64,000 bases of DNA from Poecilobothrus nobilitatus (lineage: Eukaryota; Arthropoda; Insecta; Diptera; Dolichopodidae): positions 207,906,093 to 207,970,092 of the forward strand of contig OX352773.1 of assembly GCA_947095535.1 (NCBI GenBank), in the 5' to 3' direction. The notes beneath the pieces were generated by a model that was given only the letters and a program-made list of their open reading frames with translations, did not search any database and was not told the DNA's origin. A program made the translations under genes and the position numbers. Shown piece after piece: positions 37,935-50,137 of the stretch (its first letter is position 1; the number at the start of each line of letters is the position of its first letter).

Positions 37935-39650
37935 ATGGAAAACGTTAAACTATTATGTAGAATATGTCTTGCCAATATACGCAACGATGTTCAACACAAA
38001 TATGTTTTTGGAAAAGATACTAAAAATGTTATAATTGCCAAGAAAATTTACGATGTCACCGGGATTTTTGTATGTTACTCGCAATTAAATAAATCAAGTG
38101 TTTTTAAATTCTTAAAAATTATCCTTTAGATTCAAAAAACTAATTATTTACCAGAAAGAATTTGTTCAACATGTATTAGAATTTTAAATTTAGCATATGT
38201 TTTCCGGTTAACTTGCCAAGAAACTGACATTAAATTGAAAAAATCTGCATTTGCAACAAATATAGCTCAAGTGATTGAAACGAAATCTAACTTGCCTCAG
38301 CTTTTGAATGAAGTCGAAGAAGATTTTGATGAATTTCAAGAATTTTCAGAAAATGAAGATAAAGCTTCCGCGAATTATGACCAACTACACAAAAAGACAA
38401 AATATTCAGATTGTAAAATAGAGACAAAACCAAGTAAAAAATATTCTAACACTAATAACAATTATGTTGCCGAATATAAATGTATACGTCGAACTAATGA
38501 TAAAGAACTGGTCAGGTGTACCACTTGTAAATGTAAATTTTCTATTATCTATGGAGGACGTTCAGATATTATTAGGCATATTAATTCCAAGAAACATAAA
38601 GAAAATACAGATCCTTTAACGTAAGAACACATTTAATAACCAAACAATATTTATTCCACTTATCCATTAAAATTTTAAAATTTTTCATTTTTTGTAGAAT
38701 GCCAGATTTGGAACCAGAATCGCCAGGCAATTCTCGAAAACAGGGTGATTTATTTAAAAAATTGACAAATTTTTCAAAATAAAATGATGATTTATTGCAG
38801 ATAAATCCATTTCTACAGCTTTCTTGAATGATGAATCATTTTGTTGTTCAGATGAAGAATCAAAGTATACAAATTTTTTTAAAGTCAAAAGAGAAACCTC
38901 TAAAGAAAATTTGAACAAAAGAAAAATTGTGTGGAACGACGATGAAGAAAGTAAGCTTGTTATATTAATGTTTTAAATTTTAAATGTAATGTTTAAATGT
39001 GTTTTATAGAAATATCAGCAATGATTACAGAGGAACACAAAAATAAATTAATTAAGCTTCAAGAAACAGCTAACCAAATACTTTTATATGAACGTAAAAT
39101 TTTCGAAGAGGTAGTTTCATTACACCAAAGAAATTCTAGCGAATCTGAAGATATGGAAATAAATAAATTAAAACTGCCAATCCAAACAAAAGAAGATTTA
39201 ATAGATTTGGAGGAAAGTTTGAGCAATGATGTTGAAATAAAAAGATGTTTGGTAATTTTTTGAATATCCAAATTTATGCATATATAGTTGTAATATTCAT
39301 AATTTTTAATTAGAAATCATCATTTATAAAAAATACTAACGATTTAACAAAATTTGTACAACTCAATTTAAAAAATATTATGACCGATGCTGTTGCGTCA
39401 AATTTTTCATGGTTTGGCCATCAAAATAATATAGCAATAAAAGATTACTTGATAATTAAATTATTAAAAGGTAACTTATTTTTAACTAACTATATAATCT
39501 TATCTATCTACTTGATTTTATTTTATAGATACAGCTTTAATTTCATTTAACAAATCATCTGAAAATGAAGTAGATAATTTAATAAAAAAATGGTTTCAGC
39601 TAGCAAAGGACCGCAAAAGAAAGCTTTTAAAAAGAGAACCTATTATTTGA
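37935..39650 (+). CDS. ZAD + BED-like zinc finger + DUF4806-like protein
   Basis: Seven exons in phase: 37935-38069, 38130-38620, 38698-38744, 38801-38950, 39010-39251, 39314-39470 and 39529-39650, giving 447 residues. Residues 1-85 are a ZAD, the zinc-coordinating dimerisation domain of insect zinc-finger proteins (CRIC near the start, CSTC after the first intron, then LNLAYVFRLTCQETD). An acidic linker leads to one BED-like finger at about 155-201 (CTTCKCKF...GGRSDIIRH...KKH). No C2H2 array follows. Instead there is a predicted helical segment (about 277-315) and a region at about 327-435 (TKEDLIDLEESL, later NFSWFGHQN) resembling the arthropod DUF4806 domain. The short exon 3 and 56-nt intron 3 are needed to keep the frame open. 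It likely acts in the nucleus, binding DNA or chromatin through the finger; that is inference. It is paralogous to the next three genes in its N-terminal half. Confidence 0.8.
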
Positions 39651-41047
39651 ATTTTATATTATTTTTGCCTTTCAGTACAAATCAATTTCTTTTATTTCCC
39701 AAATGTACATAAGTTTAACCAGATTTAAGTATTAAAAATTAATTCAAAATAGTTTTGACCTAAAATTTTTGATTTTTATTATACGGATTTCCCTCCTTTT
39801 TTTTTTATTCATTTTAAATTCGTTTCATTGCTAAAAATTGTTGCCTCTATTCTGAGAAAAATATTACAGATTTCCAATTGAAATTGTGTCCAAAATTTTC
39901 TTGCAAACACTTTTTGTGGTGTTTATACATATACATACATAGCTACATAACATTTATTAATTTTCTGGATGGATAGTACATATTACAGATAAATATTCAA
40001 TTCGCTATATAAAACGAAACATTGGTACTATCTACATACATTTACATATAATTTTTAATTACATATTATAATTTCACAAGAGTTAATAAATTAAATTATA
40101 AAAAAAAATGGCAGAATGTTAAAAACAAAGAAATCTAGTAATAAGAATAAAACTGAAAGGATATCCAATCTAATTACATAAATGCGCAAATACTTAAATA
40201 AAAGTATGAACTTTATTTGTTAAGTTTCTTTTATTCATTCGTTTCATCGTATATAGTATTACACAAACGTATTCTACTTGCAATCTACTGTTATGATGCA
40301 TAACTTATACTTTTTTTTCCCCTGCAACTCCTTAAAGGAGCATACGGCATCCACCTTCACCCTCTAACTCATTTATTATTCATATTTGCATATTTTTAAA
40401 TTTCAGTTTCGTGAATCATTAATTTTACTAAGTCGTAGATTACTCGGCTATAGCTAACCAGTTGACACATTGCATTAAGCATTTATGATTGCATTCTCGT
40501 TATTCTTTAAATCTCTACCTCTAGTTTAATATTTTTACAATTTACAACAAGCACCCTTTGAATTTGTAAAAATATGAAGAAGTATTACCAAATTGATTTT
40601 TTTTTTTGATCGAATAGTAAATTTTTACATTTGTTTTTTTTTACTTAACCTAGTTTATTTTTTTGTGCAGATTTTTACTTGATGAATTAATTAATATTCA
40701 AATTTCAAAATATTCTTTCTATCAAGTGATTAACTGTAATATCAATTTTAGTTTTTTTAAGAACTTAATTTTCAGTATAAAATACAAATTGTAAAATTAT
40801 TAAGAATTAAAAATATTTTATTTAAATATATTTGATTATAAAAACATTTTTTCCATGTAATTATCAAACCATCAAATCAGCAAATTGTTTTGCAAACTAG
40901 CTTACTTGATAATTGGTAAGTGGTAACACCTTACAAAAAAATTTTGACATTTTAATGTTTTGAAATTTTTTTTCTGAAATTTGATAATTTTGTTTTGTTT
41001 AATATTTCACTAAATAATTTTAAAGTGACCTAAAGAGGTGAATTATA
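39651..41047. other. Intergenic spacer between two ZAD genes
   Basis: AT-rich with no supported frame. The first about 100 bp are the 3' flank of the upstream gene and the last about 100 bp should hold the promoter of the next. No TATA box or known core motif was evident. Confidence 0.45.
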
Positions 41048-42617
41048 ATGGAGGACGTTAAAAAATTATGTAGAATATGCCTTGCAAATATATGCGGAGA
41101 TTTTGAAACTAAATCTGTTTTTGACAAAGATATTAATAATGTTAAAATTGCTAAAAAAATCTACGACATTAGTGGAATTTTTGTAGGTTTCCAAATAAAA
41201 AAAAAATCAATTTTTTTAAATAAAATTTTATATTTTAGATTGAGAAAACTAATTATTTACCAGAAAGCATTTGTTCAAAATGTATTAAAATATTAAATTT
41301 AGCTTATGTTTTCCGATTAACGTGTCAAGAAACTGATATCAAGTTAAAAGAATCGGCATTTACAACAGATATTGTTCAAATAGATGTAATTAAAACTGAA
41401 TCCAATTTAGATCAACTATTGGAAGAAGTAGAGAAAATTTCAGAAGAACAACTTGATGAAGATAATAAAAATCTATTTGAATATTCAGAATTTTTATCGG
41501 TTCATGATAGTGCTGATACACCAGACAATGAAGATGAGAAAGAACAGGACAACAAAAAAAGTGAAAACAAACATACCGATGCAAATTTTCAACAATTACG
41601 CAAAAAGAAAAGACATGCAGAATGGAAAGAAAGAGCTAAACCAGCAAATAGAAGATTTTGTAAATTTAATAAACAATGGTTTGATGAATATAAATGGATA
41701 CAACCAGGCGAAGATGAATATTATGCCAGTTGTTCTATATGCAAGTGTCAATTTTCTATTAGTCATGGAGGACGTTCTGATATTGCTAGACATATTAATA
41801 CTGAGAAACACAAACAAAATACAGATCCATTGTTAGTAAAACAAAAAGTATTTCGTGGTAATGGAATAAAAGTTGCACAAAATGTTGAAGAAATTACATA
41901 CATAATTTGTGAAATTTGTGGCAATAAGTATCCATCTAAAACACATTTAAGAAGACATATGAAATATCATTCTGATATTTTGGAATACGAGTGCGAGTAA
42001 GTTGTTTTTATTAAAATAGAATATAAATATTGTATTTGAACTGTTTTTTTTTTCTGAAAGAATATGTCAAAAGAAATTTAGATTATCAATGCAATTACGA
42101 AAACACATGCGAGTACATACAGGTAACTTCAGACTTTTAAATAGTATGTAATAAGAGGTTTATTTCATTTTCTAAGATTGTTTTTTTCTTTAGGAGAAAA
42201 GCCATATGAATGTAAATTTTGTGGAAAGCGCTTCACAGATTTCAGTTCAAAATTAAAACATGAACGGTGACATTTAAAAAAAGTTCTAAAATGTATTACA
42301 CTATTTATTATTTTATAAATTTCAGCTCACATACTAATGAAAGACCGTATAAGTGTGATACATGCGGCAAAACATTTACTTCATCTGGAGTTTGCAAAAA
42401 GCATAAAAGAACTCATACAGGAGAAAAACCACACCAGTATGTTTTCAAATTTTTTTTTTTGTTTTATTTTATTAATGCTTTTTTACTTTATAGTTGTGAA
42501 ATTTGTGATAAAGGTTTTGCAGAGAAGACCCAATTAATGACTCATTTTAAGTCGTTCTTACACCAAAGTCGGGAAGCGATTGCTATAAAAAATGCAATTA
42601 AATTAGAGGCTGAATAA
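41048..42617 (+). CDS. ZAD zinc-finger protein with BED-like finger and five C2H2 fingers
   Basis: Six exons in phase: 41048-41182, 41239-41996, 42061-42122, 42194-42266, 42326-42436 and 42494-42617, giving 420 residues. It has a ZAD at 1-85 (CRICLANIC; CSKCIKILNLAYVFRLTC), an acidic Glu/Asp-rich linker and a BED-like finger (CSICKCQF...HGGRSDIARH...EKH). Five C2H2 fingers start at about residues 269, 297, 325, 353 and 381, with TGEKP-type linkers between 2-3 and 4-5. This is the standard build of an insect ZAD transcription factor: dimerisation through the ZAD, sequence-specific DNA binding through the fingers. Its first two exons are strikingly like those of the gene at 37935, including the intron position in the ZAD, so the two arose by local duplication. 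It converges on the next gene with about 270 bp between the stop codons. Confidence 0.87.
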
Positions 42618-42887
42618 GTTTTCCAAATTTAAAACATAAAATATAACTTCATTTAAAATATTTATCATACATTTTTGTTTTTGTTACTGCACTTAAACTT
42701 ATGATGCATAGTTTACTTTATTGATGCTTAAAAACAATTGAATTTTTAAAAATATAATTCTAATTTATTTACATGAACCTAAGGTTTTTCTAAATTCTTT
42801 ATGTCAGAACATATTTTTGGGAATAGTTTTCAAAACAATTACATATTTGTAAAAACTTATTCGTAATTATTTACATATTTTCTTCAT
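42618..42887. other. Convergent intergenic gap
   Basis: The stop codons of two converging ZAD genes face each other across this gap, so both 3' UTRs must lie in or overlap within it. No strong AATAAA-centred arrangement distinguishes them. Confidence 0.5.
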
Positions 42888-44594
42888 TTATTTAATTTCA
42901 TTTGAATCAATTTTTTGAGCACGGCTTTTATGAGTTAAAGATAGTTCATGAGCCTGAAGATGAGTCTTACGGGAAAATTTTACATTACATATGACGCAAC
43001 TAAAATATAAAAAAAAAAACTAAATCAAAATTAATAGTTTTGAGCAAAATATAAAGTTAAATTTACGAGAATGGTTTTTCTCCTGTATGAGTCATCATAT
43101 GTTTCTTAAGGGTATCACTAATCATAAATGCCTTTCCACATGTTTGACAAACATATGGCCGTTCATTAGTATGTACACGTTCGTGTTTTATTTTTGAACT
43201 ATAATCTCCATACTTTTTACCACAATATTTACAAGCATAAGGTTTCTCACCAGTATGGACTCTCATATGCCTCTTTAAATGCATCAACTCTCGAAATTGC
43301 TTCTTACAAATTCTATAACACAATTGGAAAAAATTTTTATTTCGAAATTATGCTTATGAATAAAAATAAATTTACTCGCATTCATGCTCCTTAACATCAG
43401 AGTGATATTTTAAATGCCTCCTTAAATGACGTTTTGTTGGAAATTTATTCCCACAAATCTCACATATAATAAAACTTAATTCCTCTATAGTTTGTGGGCA
43501 TTTAACTCTAGTTGTTCCAACGGCTATCTTTTCACCTTTTTTGTTTGGATTTAAATTATAATAATGCTTATCTCTAGTTATATGCCTTAAGATAACATTT
43601 TCACCACCATATGCAATTGAAAATTCACATTTACAAACTGTACAAAATGCATAACCGTTGTCTCGGCCCTCTTTGATAAAATCATATTTCTTTAACCAAT
43701 CCGGTCTGAAGCGGCAATATCTTTTACTTGATATTTTAGGTTTCGATAATTTTAAATGTTTATTATTTTCAGTATCCTGATTACTTTCTTCGCAATTATC
43801 ATTCTCATCAGTAAATAATGTCTGACTTTCCATATTTTCATTATCATTCTGCGAATCTTAAATATTTACAATGTAAGTATAGTGATACAATACAATTTAA
43901 ATTATTACCACTTGACCATTTTTCTTTTTCAAACAAAAGATATTCTTCTAAAAATTCTGGTTCTTCATTGGAACTTACTTCCAATTTAACTTCACCCAAA
44001 GAAATACCTTCATTATTTTCTCGTACTTTTAAGCGAACATCAGATTGCTGACAAATTAAACGAAAATTATATGCTATTGATAGTTGTTCATTACATTTTT
44101 TACATATCCGATTGGGAAGTGAATCCGTATTATCAATCTAAAATTCAAAATATTTTTTGAATATCTTAAATACTAATATTAAATTTTAAGTAACTCACAA
44201 AAATTCCACTAATGTCATAAATTTTTTTTGCTATTTTAACGTTGTTTTTATCATAATCAAATACTGATATTAGTTTATTACCAAATTCCATTTCTAAACA
44301 AACTCGACATATTTCATCAAAATCTCTACTTATAACATTTTTTTCACTTTTTAATTCAATGGATTCAGAAGAATTTATTTTATCAGTTTTCAAAGCATTA
44401 TTCTGATGTTTTTCAGTCTGCATATGTTGAACAATATTTGAGTTGCCTCCAAAAGCTATTGAAAAATTTGTATCACATATTTTACATTTAGCATAATTTT
44501 TATCATTTGGATCCGCCTTAAGCCATGTATAAGTTTCTTCCCATTTTGAATTATATTTAGTTTTTCTTTTTCTTGAACACCTTTTCTTTTCCAT
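42888..44594 (-). CDS. BED-ZAD-BED-C2H2 zinc-finger protein
   Basis: Five exons on the minus strand: 44594-44199, 44137-43909, 43856-43376, 43312-43067 and 42999-42888, giving 487 residues. The order is unusual: a BED-like finger first (C37, C40, H57, H63; FSIAFGGNSNIVQH), then the ZAD (C96, C99 and, after the intron, C144, C147). A second BED-like finger (CTVCKCEFSIAYGGENVILRH) follows, then five C2H2 fingers from about residue 340. Linkers TGEKP and TNERP are present between fingers. The intron inside the ZAD is at the same place as in the other three genes. Exon 4 carries fingers 2-4 uninterrupted, whereas the relative at 50999-52726 has an intron after the finger-2 HTG. A DNA-binding regulator of unknown targets is the likely role. 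An upstream isoform start in frame at 44642 (MNVLIFFKYK) is less likely than 44594, whose MEKK start matches the paralogue. Confidence 0.87.
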
Positions 44595-44713
44595 TATTTC
44601 CAAGATCAAAGATTTGTATTTAAAAAAAATTAAAACATTCAATACGATCAGATTTAATTCTTAATTCTTATTTGTTTACTTTTCATCTAACAGTAGAGAA
44701 TTGTATTTTGGTA

Positions 44714-44730
44714 GTTGTCACTTTGACAAC
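44714..44730 (-). promoter_or_regulatory. 17-bp palindromic motif upstream of a ZAD gene
   Basis: GTTGTCACTTTGACAAC is an inverted repeat (GTTGTC / GACAAC, 5-nt centre) 120 bp upstream of the ATG at 44594. Sixteen of seventeen bases recur at 52871-52887 upstream of the paralogous gene. It could be a factor binding site, or residual duplicated flank. Confidence 0.45.
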
Positions 44731-45337
44731 AATAAAATAGGTTTTTGAAATTACGATTAAATTACATTTTTGCCAAATGTTAGGTGTAACCCGTAAGACC
44801 GTATTCGTTGTCAACGTGGTGTCAGTGTTCTCGTTTTGACACAAAAGTATTAAAATTGACACCTTTTTAAATTTTGTACACCTTTTTCTTTGGTGACACT
44901 TATACAATTTTTTTTGACACTTTTGACGCTTTTTTATACCAAAATTCATTAGTTTAAGTTGACTTCTTATATATTTTTTTTTATAACAGAATTCATTATT
45001 GAACGAGCACTGAGCAGTGCTAGTGATAAACTTAAATGAAACTAATTTAACTTTTGACGTCGCCCAGTTTGCCTACCTAAATTAATTTTCGCCCTTTCAA
45101 TGCCGTACAATTTTTTACTGCGTCGAGCTTGCCTGAAGCTTTAATAAAAGATATGATAGTCTTTCTTTTCTTTTTTGTTGTTGTTAGTCAAGACCTAAAT
45201 AAATGGCCTTCCAAAAATTCTAGGCCTTCTAAAAATTAATGTAGGTTATGGGACACTTCAAATTTAAAAAAATTGTGAGAGATTTCTTGTTCTACTTGTG
45301 TTTTCTAATATATATATAATTTCTGGTACTACTAACA

Positions 45338-46324
45338 CGAGACTCACATCAATTATCAGGCCATGAAGTGCAGAGAGTAAAAGCTTAATAAGGGGCCAGT
45401 TTTTAACAAATTTACACGCAGTCTTATGGACAAAAATAGGGGGCCGACTATAAATCCTGAAATAACACAAAAACCATTTACTTTAATCAATTTGGTCCAA
45501 AGAGAAAATTAAAGTCGCATATTTTTTACATAATTCATTAAAGAAAAATATTTTAAAATATAATATTTTTATTCATAAATATGCATTTAAAAAATTGTCT
45601 TCCTTTTTTATTTTAAAAGCTTCTTAAGATAAATTGCCTTAATATCGTAATAGTATACGTCGAGACTACTTTCATACTTTAAAATTTCGTACACGCTATA
45701 ATCGAGACTCACATTAATTTTGAAATTATTCATAGGCGCGATACGTGAGAATTGATTGCAATTCTCTCACAACTACATTCATGTGTTTTCAGTTGTTGAC
45801 CTGTTTACTTAGGTCTTGCACGAGACTCACATCAATTATCAGGCCATGAAGTGCAGAGAGTAAAAGCTTAATAAGGGGCCAGCTTTTAACAAATTTACAC
45901 GCAGTCTTATGGAAAAAAATAGGGGGCCGACTATAAATCTTGAAATAACACAAAAACCATTTACTTTATTCAATTTGGTCCAAAGAAAAAATTAAAGTCG
46001 CATCTTTTTTACATAATTCATTAAAGAAAGATATTTTAAAATATAATATTTTCATTCATAAATATGCATTTAAAAAATTGTCTTTCTTTAAATTTTTTAT
46101 TTTAAAAGCTTCTTAAGATAAATTGCCTTAATATCGTAATAGTATACGTCGAGACTACTTTCATACTTTAAAATTTCGTACACGCTTATATGGGTATAAT
46201 CGAGACTCACATCAATTATTAAATTATTCATACGCGCAATACGTGAGAATCGATTGCAATTCTCTCACAACTACATTCATGTGTTTTCAGTTCTTGGCCT
46301 GTTTACTTAGGTCTTGGTCTTGCA
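45338..46324. repeat. Tandem duplication, two units of about 483 and 504 bp
   Basis: Unit 1 (45338-45820) and unit 2 (45821-46324) both begin CGAGACTCACATCAATTATC and stay closely similar throughout, with small indels. Each unit also contains a second internal CGAGACTCACAT. Each has a hairpin GAGAATTG-ATTG-CAATTCTC (or one-base variant), at about 45746-45765 in unit 1. No frame spans them. Confidence 0.8.
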
Positions 46325-47062
46325 TAACCTAAAATTTATTAACGATTGTCGTGAGAATGAGGCAAGAAATTTTAATTAATTAATAATTAATATCGAGTTT
46401 CATAGTTCATACTTATAGCTTCATTAAAAGTATATAAATTATACATCAAAATAAAATTTGGAATTTTTTCTTTTTGTTGTAAGAAAATTAAATTTCAATT
46501 CGTATTTTTTAGTAATGTTTTGGCAGTTTAAAAAAAAGAAGCCAAGAAAATTAGTAAAACATTTTTATGTAGTAATTGGAAAAACAGTATGTCTTTGACT
46601 GTTTTAATATTTTTAAGTATTGTATACTCATTTGAATTTTAAAATATGTATTTATCATTAGTTAACACTTTATTTTTATTTTATTTACTATTAACTTCAT
46701 GTTTACTATATTTCAATACTTCATGTTTCAACACTTCATTTAATAATAATACTATAGCATACTTATGTAAACAATTTAAAAAAATTTTTTTTTTAATAGG
46801 TATTTTAAAATTTAAATGAATTAATGTGGTTAGCCACCAAATACCAAATACAAAAGCCTAAAATTAATGCCTTCCCTTTTATTTTTATATTTCAGATGTG
46901 GGTCGGTTTATTGAAAATAAAAATATTGAATGCGGAAATTGCCGAAAAAAAACTTTAAAGAAAAAATCTGTTGAATGCGAAAAAAATTGGAAAAAATGTA
47001 AAAAATAATATAAATGCCTACATCTTTATATTTCTTTTTCTAAATACATATTCTGGAAAAAT
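46325..47062. other. AT-rich spacer
   Basis: A short mixed-composition stretch at 46895-46985 (GTCGGTTTATTGAAAATAAA...) could be a TE coding scrap, but it is too short to support. Confidence 0.4.
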
Positions 47063-47503
47063 CATAGATATATTAACTAATATGTGGGAAGTTAGGTATA
47101 GTCGTTTCTTTTTTTCTTATGTGTTTTCCTATCTTAAGGAAATAATACATATATATACATTTCGTTCACTCAGCTGTTTATATTTATTAAAATAATGTAA
47201 AGCAGTTTTTCATAACCAGTTTCATTCAAAGATTTTAAGTTTTTATATTACTTAATAATTGATAAATTTTGTTTTTAAAATTAAAATTGAATATAATTAA
47301 GGTTATTCAAAATTTTAACTACTTGTAAAGCAACAAAATAAGTGATAACATTTTTTTAAAAATTAGAAATGAAATTATTTCTCCTTTTAGGAACCTATTT
47401 CTGAGGAAACTAAAGCAATACATACTCACGGTTCACTCAGCTGTTTCTCAAAATTGGCTGAAAATATTTTCTTCATTGCCTATCTATTAGTAATATATCT
47501 ATG
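47063..47503 (+). repeat. Dispersed repeat with inverted ends, copy 1
   Basis: It starts CATAGATATATTAACTAATA and ends with the near-complement TATTAGTAATATATCTATG (47485-47503), so it probably has terminal inverted repeats. Most of its length matches the complement of 58840-59242. GTTCACTCAGCTGTTT occurs twice inside it (about 47163 and 47432), and a shorter CTCAGCTGTTTATATTTATT recurs just outside at about 47991. Confidence 0.6.
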
Positions 47504-48395
47504 GGAAAAAGCGTATAACCTTGATGACATAACCAACTAAAAATCATAAACACTATATTTTAAATATAAAAAACTTTATATACCTAACTCTTTAATTATT
47601 TAATATTAGTTCTAAGTTATAATACGCATTATCAAATTTGGGAATAATATAAATTTTAATTTTTATAAACAATTGGTTCAACGTTTCATGTTTTAAATTA
47701 GTAAACAACGTTTCGTGTTTTAAATTTCCAAAAAAAGAACTTGTTAGAAAATTATGGATTAGCAAAAATATCGAATTGGCAACAGATTTTTGTTTTAACC
47801 TAAAAAAAATTTGTGATTGGTTATCAGTTTGGAATACAAACGAAAATCCAAATTAATAATAGTAATTTTCGTTTTTTTAATTAATATTTTCGAACTTAAC
47901 TTCTACACCAAAATTCTTGATAAAATTGGTTTTGCGAATTTTATCAAAAAGCACTCTCATTCAAGTTTTGTTAAGGAGCTTTAACGGTCTCAGCTGTTTA
48001 TATTTATTAAAATAAATAGGGAAATAAATTGAGGTATTTTTTTTAAAAAGTTATTTTTTAATTAAAACATTTAAATAATTTAAATTTAAATCTTATTTGA
48101 ATACATCAAAAGATGTTTTAAAGTTGAAATTTTATGGTGGCCTTAAAAGAAATTTAAAAAAAAGGATTAATATTTTGAGTTATTAAGGTTTATGTTTTAC
48201 CACCATTTCAGTTTTTACTATTTCCATAAGAATACGTGTAAATTTTTAACAAACCTTTATCACTATTTCAATTCCCTCTCTCTATGTCAGGGCCTGTGAA
48301 AACAATATTGTAGGTTATGGTAATAGATAATCTTTGCAAAAAAATCAAATTTTTTTTAATTTATTGCAGATTTCGACTTTCTCACGTAATTTATT
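47504..48395. other. Spacer between repeat and mariner remnant
   Basis: AT-rich; one further CTCAGCTGTTT-containing segment at about 47991-48017. No gene seen. Confidence 0.4.
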
Positions 48396-48969
48396 AAAAG
48401 TTTGGAGATTCGATTATTTCAAGAAATTGTGACATTGAATGGCCTCCAAGGAGTAGTGATTTAACACCATTAGACTATTTCTTGTGGGGTTATTTGAAGT
48501 CATCGGACCGTACTTCTTTCAAAATGACGCTGCAAACACCGTTACTGTCAATAAAGAGCGGTATAGATCGATGATAACCAACTTTTTATAGCCAAAATTG
48601 GAAGAAGCTGATGTTGACAACATCTGGTTGCAACAAGACGGAGCTACGTCTTACACAGCACGTGCAACAACCGAATTATTGCGAGAAAAGTTTGGAGATT
48701 CGATTATTTCAAGAAATTGTGACATTGAATGGCCTCCAAGAAGTTGTGATTTAACACCATTAGACTATTTCTTGTGGAGTTATTTGAAGTCATTGGTCTT
48801 TATTAATAAACCAAACTCTCCTCAAGCTTTAGAAGTCAATATTGAACGTGTTATTCATGACATACGACTTGATTTAGTGGAAAAAGTGCTCAAAAGTTGG
48901 GTTCATCGAATTCGTTCCTGCAAAAGAAGTCGTGGAGGCCATTTGAATGACGTTTTATTCAGAACTTAA
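48396..48969 (+). pseudogene. Scrambled mariner-like (Tc1/mariner superfamily) transposase remnant
   Basis: The segment 48504-48969 encodes, after a PYFFQND-like stretch and a stop at about 48588, an open part with LQQDGATSYTARATT and DLTPLDYFLWSYLKS. It ends CKRSRGGHLNDVLFRT at a TAA. These are the second-Asp and third-acid regions and the C terminus of a Tc1/mariner transposase. A piece of the same region (48396-48503) is repeated upstream, exactly 290 bp before its counterpart 48686-48793, so C-terminal sequence precedes more N-terminal sequence. The DNA-binding half is absent. No inverted termini were found. This copy cannot make a transposase. Confidence 0.75.
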
Positions 48970-49159
48970 TTGTATCGATTGTACTTCACATTAAATAAAA
49001 AACATTTGAATTTCCTTAACAATTAGTGTGTTTTGTTTTTAAAAGAAATCATATCATTCAAAATGGAAAACCCGTAAAGCAGGTATTGTTTTCATACTAA
49101 AAATTTGTACCCGAGATTTTGGTAAATATGTACTACTCCGGTGCGTAGAAGGATGTAAA

Positions 49160-49290
49160 AAAAATTTTTACACACACACAGGCAAACATTAGCCTTTTAC
49201 AGCTTTATGTCTGGCTGTGTGTGTAAGGGTGCGTGTGTGGTTGCATGTGTAGTGTGTGTATAGATGTTTGTGCCTGTGATATGTTTTTTG
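49160..49290. repeat. GT/AC-rich fold-back region
   Basis: ACACACACACAGGCAAACAT near 49170 is answered by GTGTGTG tracts and GTTTGTGCCTGTG at about 49267, so the segment can fold back on itself. It is probably a microsatellite within an old inverted-repeat element. Confidence 0.4.
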
Positions 49291-49767
49291 AATTTTCATA
49301 TTTAAGGTTTTGATGTAAATATGTACCTCAGATTGATAAGCTTTTGCAGCAAATCAGACAATCAGAAGTAGTAGTTTACTAGTGTCATTTTTAAGTTTTT
49401 TTTATGAATATTTCATAACAGAAAAATATTATGAGAAAAATTATTAAAAAAAAATTGCTATACAAGTAAAGAGCAACAATTTTGCCATAGAATAATTTTT
49501 GATCCAACTAATTTTAACTTTTATTTAATTTTTCCAAATTTAATTAAAGTCCAAATTTATTTAATTAAAGTCCAAATTTCATACATATTACAGCACGCCA
49601 TATGAATTTATATGAACAAATTTTTTTTGTTTTTTTTATATCTCAGAAAATTTATATACATACATATGTATGTATCTATGCATATTATTATTCTTGTTGA
49701 TGACGCAAAATCGAAACTGTACAATTTGTGTTTATTTTGTAAATGTTTAGTTTTTATTATTTTTTAT

Positions 49768-50124
49768 GCTGCCCATACATGGCGGAGTAGGTTGAAAACT
49801 TGGTACACGGACTTGATAAGTTGTATAGTGTATGGGCAAGTTGTAAAACCATTTTGATGGTTGAAAAGTTGGTTGGAAGAATATCAAAAAATTTTGATTT
49901 TTGTGGGCGGAGTCTTTGGTTTGTAGTTGAGTTGTATCGTGTATGGGCAAGTTGTACAACTTAAATGTCATTTTAACATTGAGATTTTTTGATTTGAAAA
50001 AATAATAAAAAATATAAAGTACATAAGTACAACGGTTGGATGATAGGTTGGATAAGTGTGTGGTATGGTTCTAAAACCTGTCCGCGTACCAAGTATACAA
50101 CTTAGTCCGCCGTGTATGGGCAGC
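49768..50124. mobile_element. Short inverted-repeat element (MITE), copy 1
   Basis: Ends GCTGCCCATAC and GTATGGGCAGC are inverted, and about 35 bp inward they still pair loosely. If the outer T/A is counted, TTA flanks both ends, which would fit PIF/Harbinger. Internal copies of GTATGGGCAAGTTGTA occur at about 49831 and 49941. Non-coding. Confidence 0.7.
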
Positions 50125-50137
50125 ATTACTTCTTAAT

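Noticed and set aside
44683..44949. Minus frame upstream of the ZAD gene (Lys/Cys-rich start)
   Set aside because: It covers the upstream region with the TTTGACA-type motifs, has no in-phase join to the gene and no domain.
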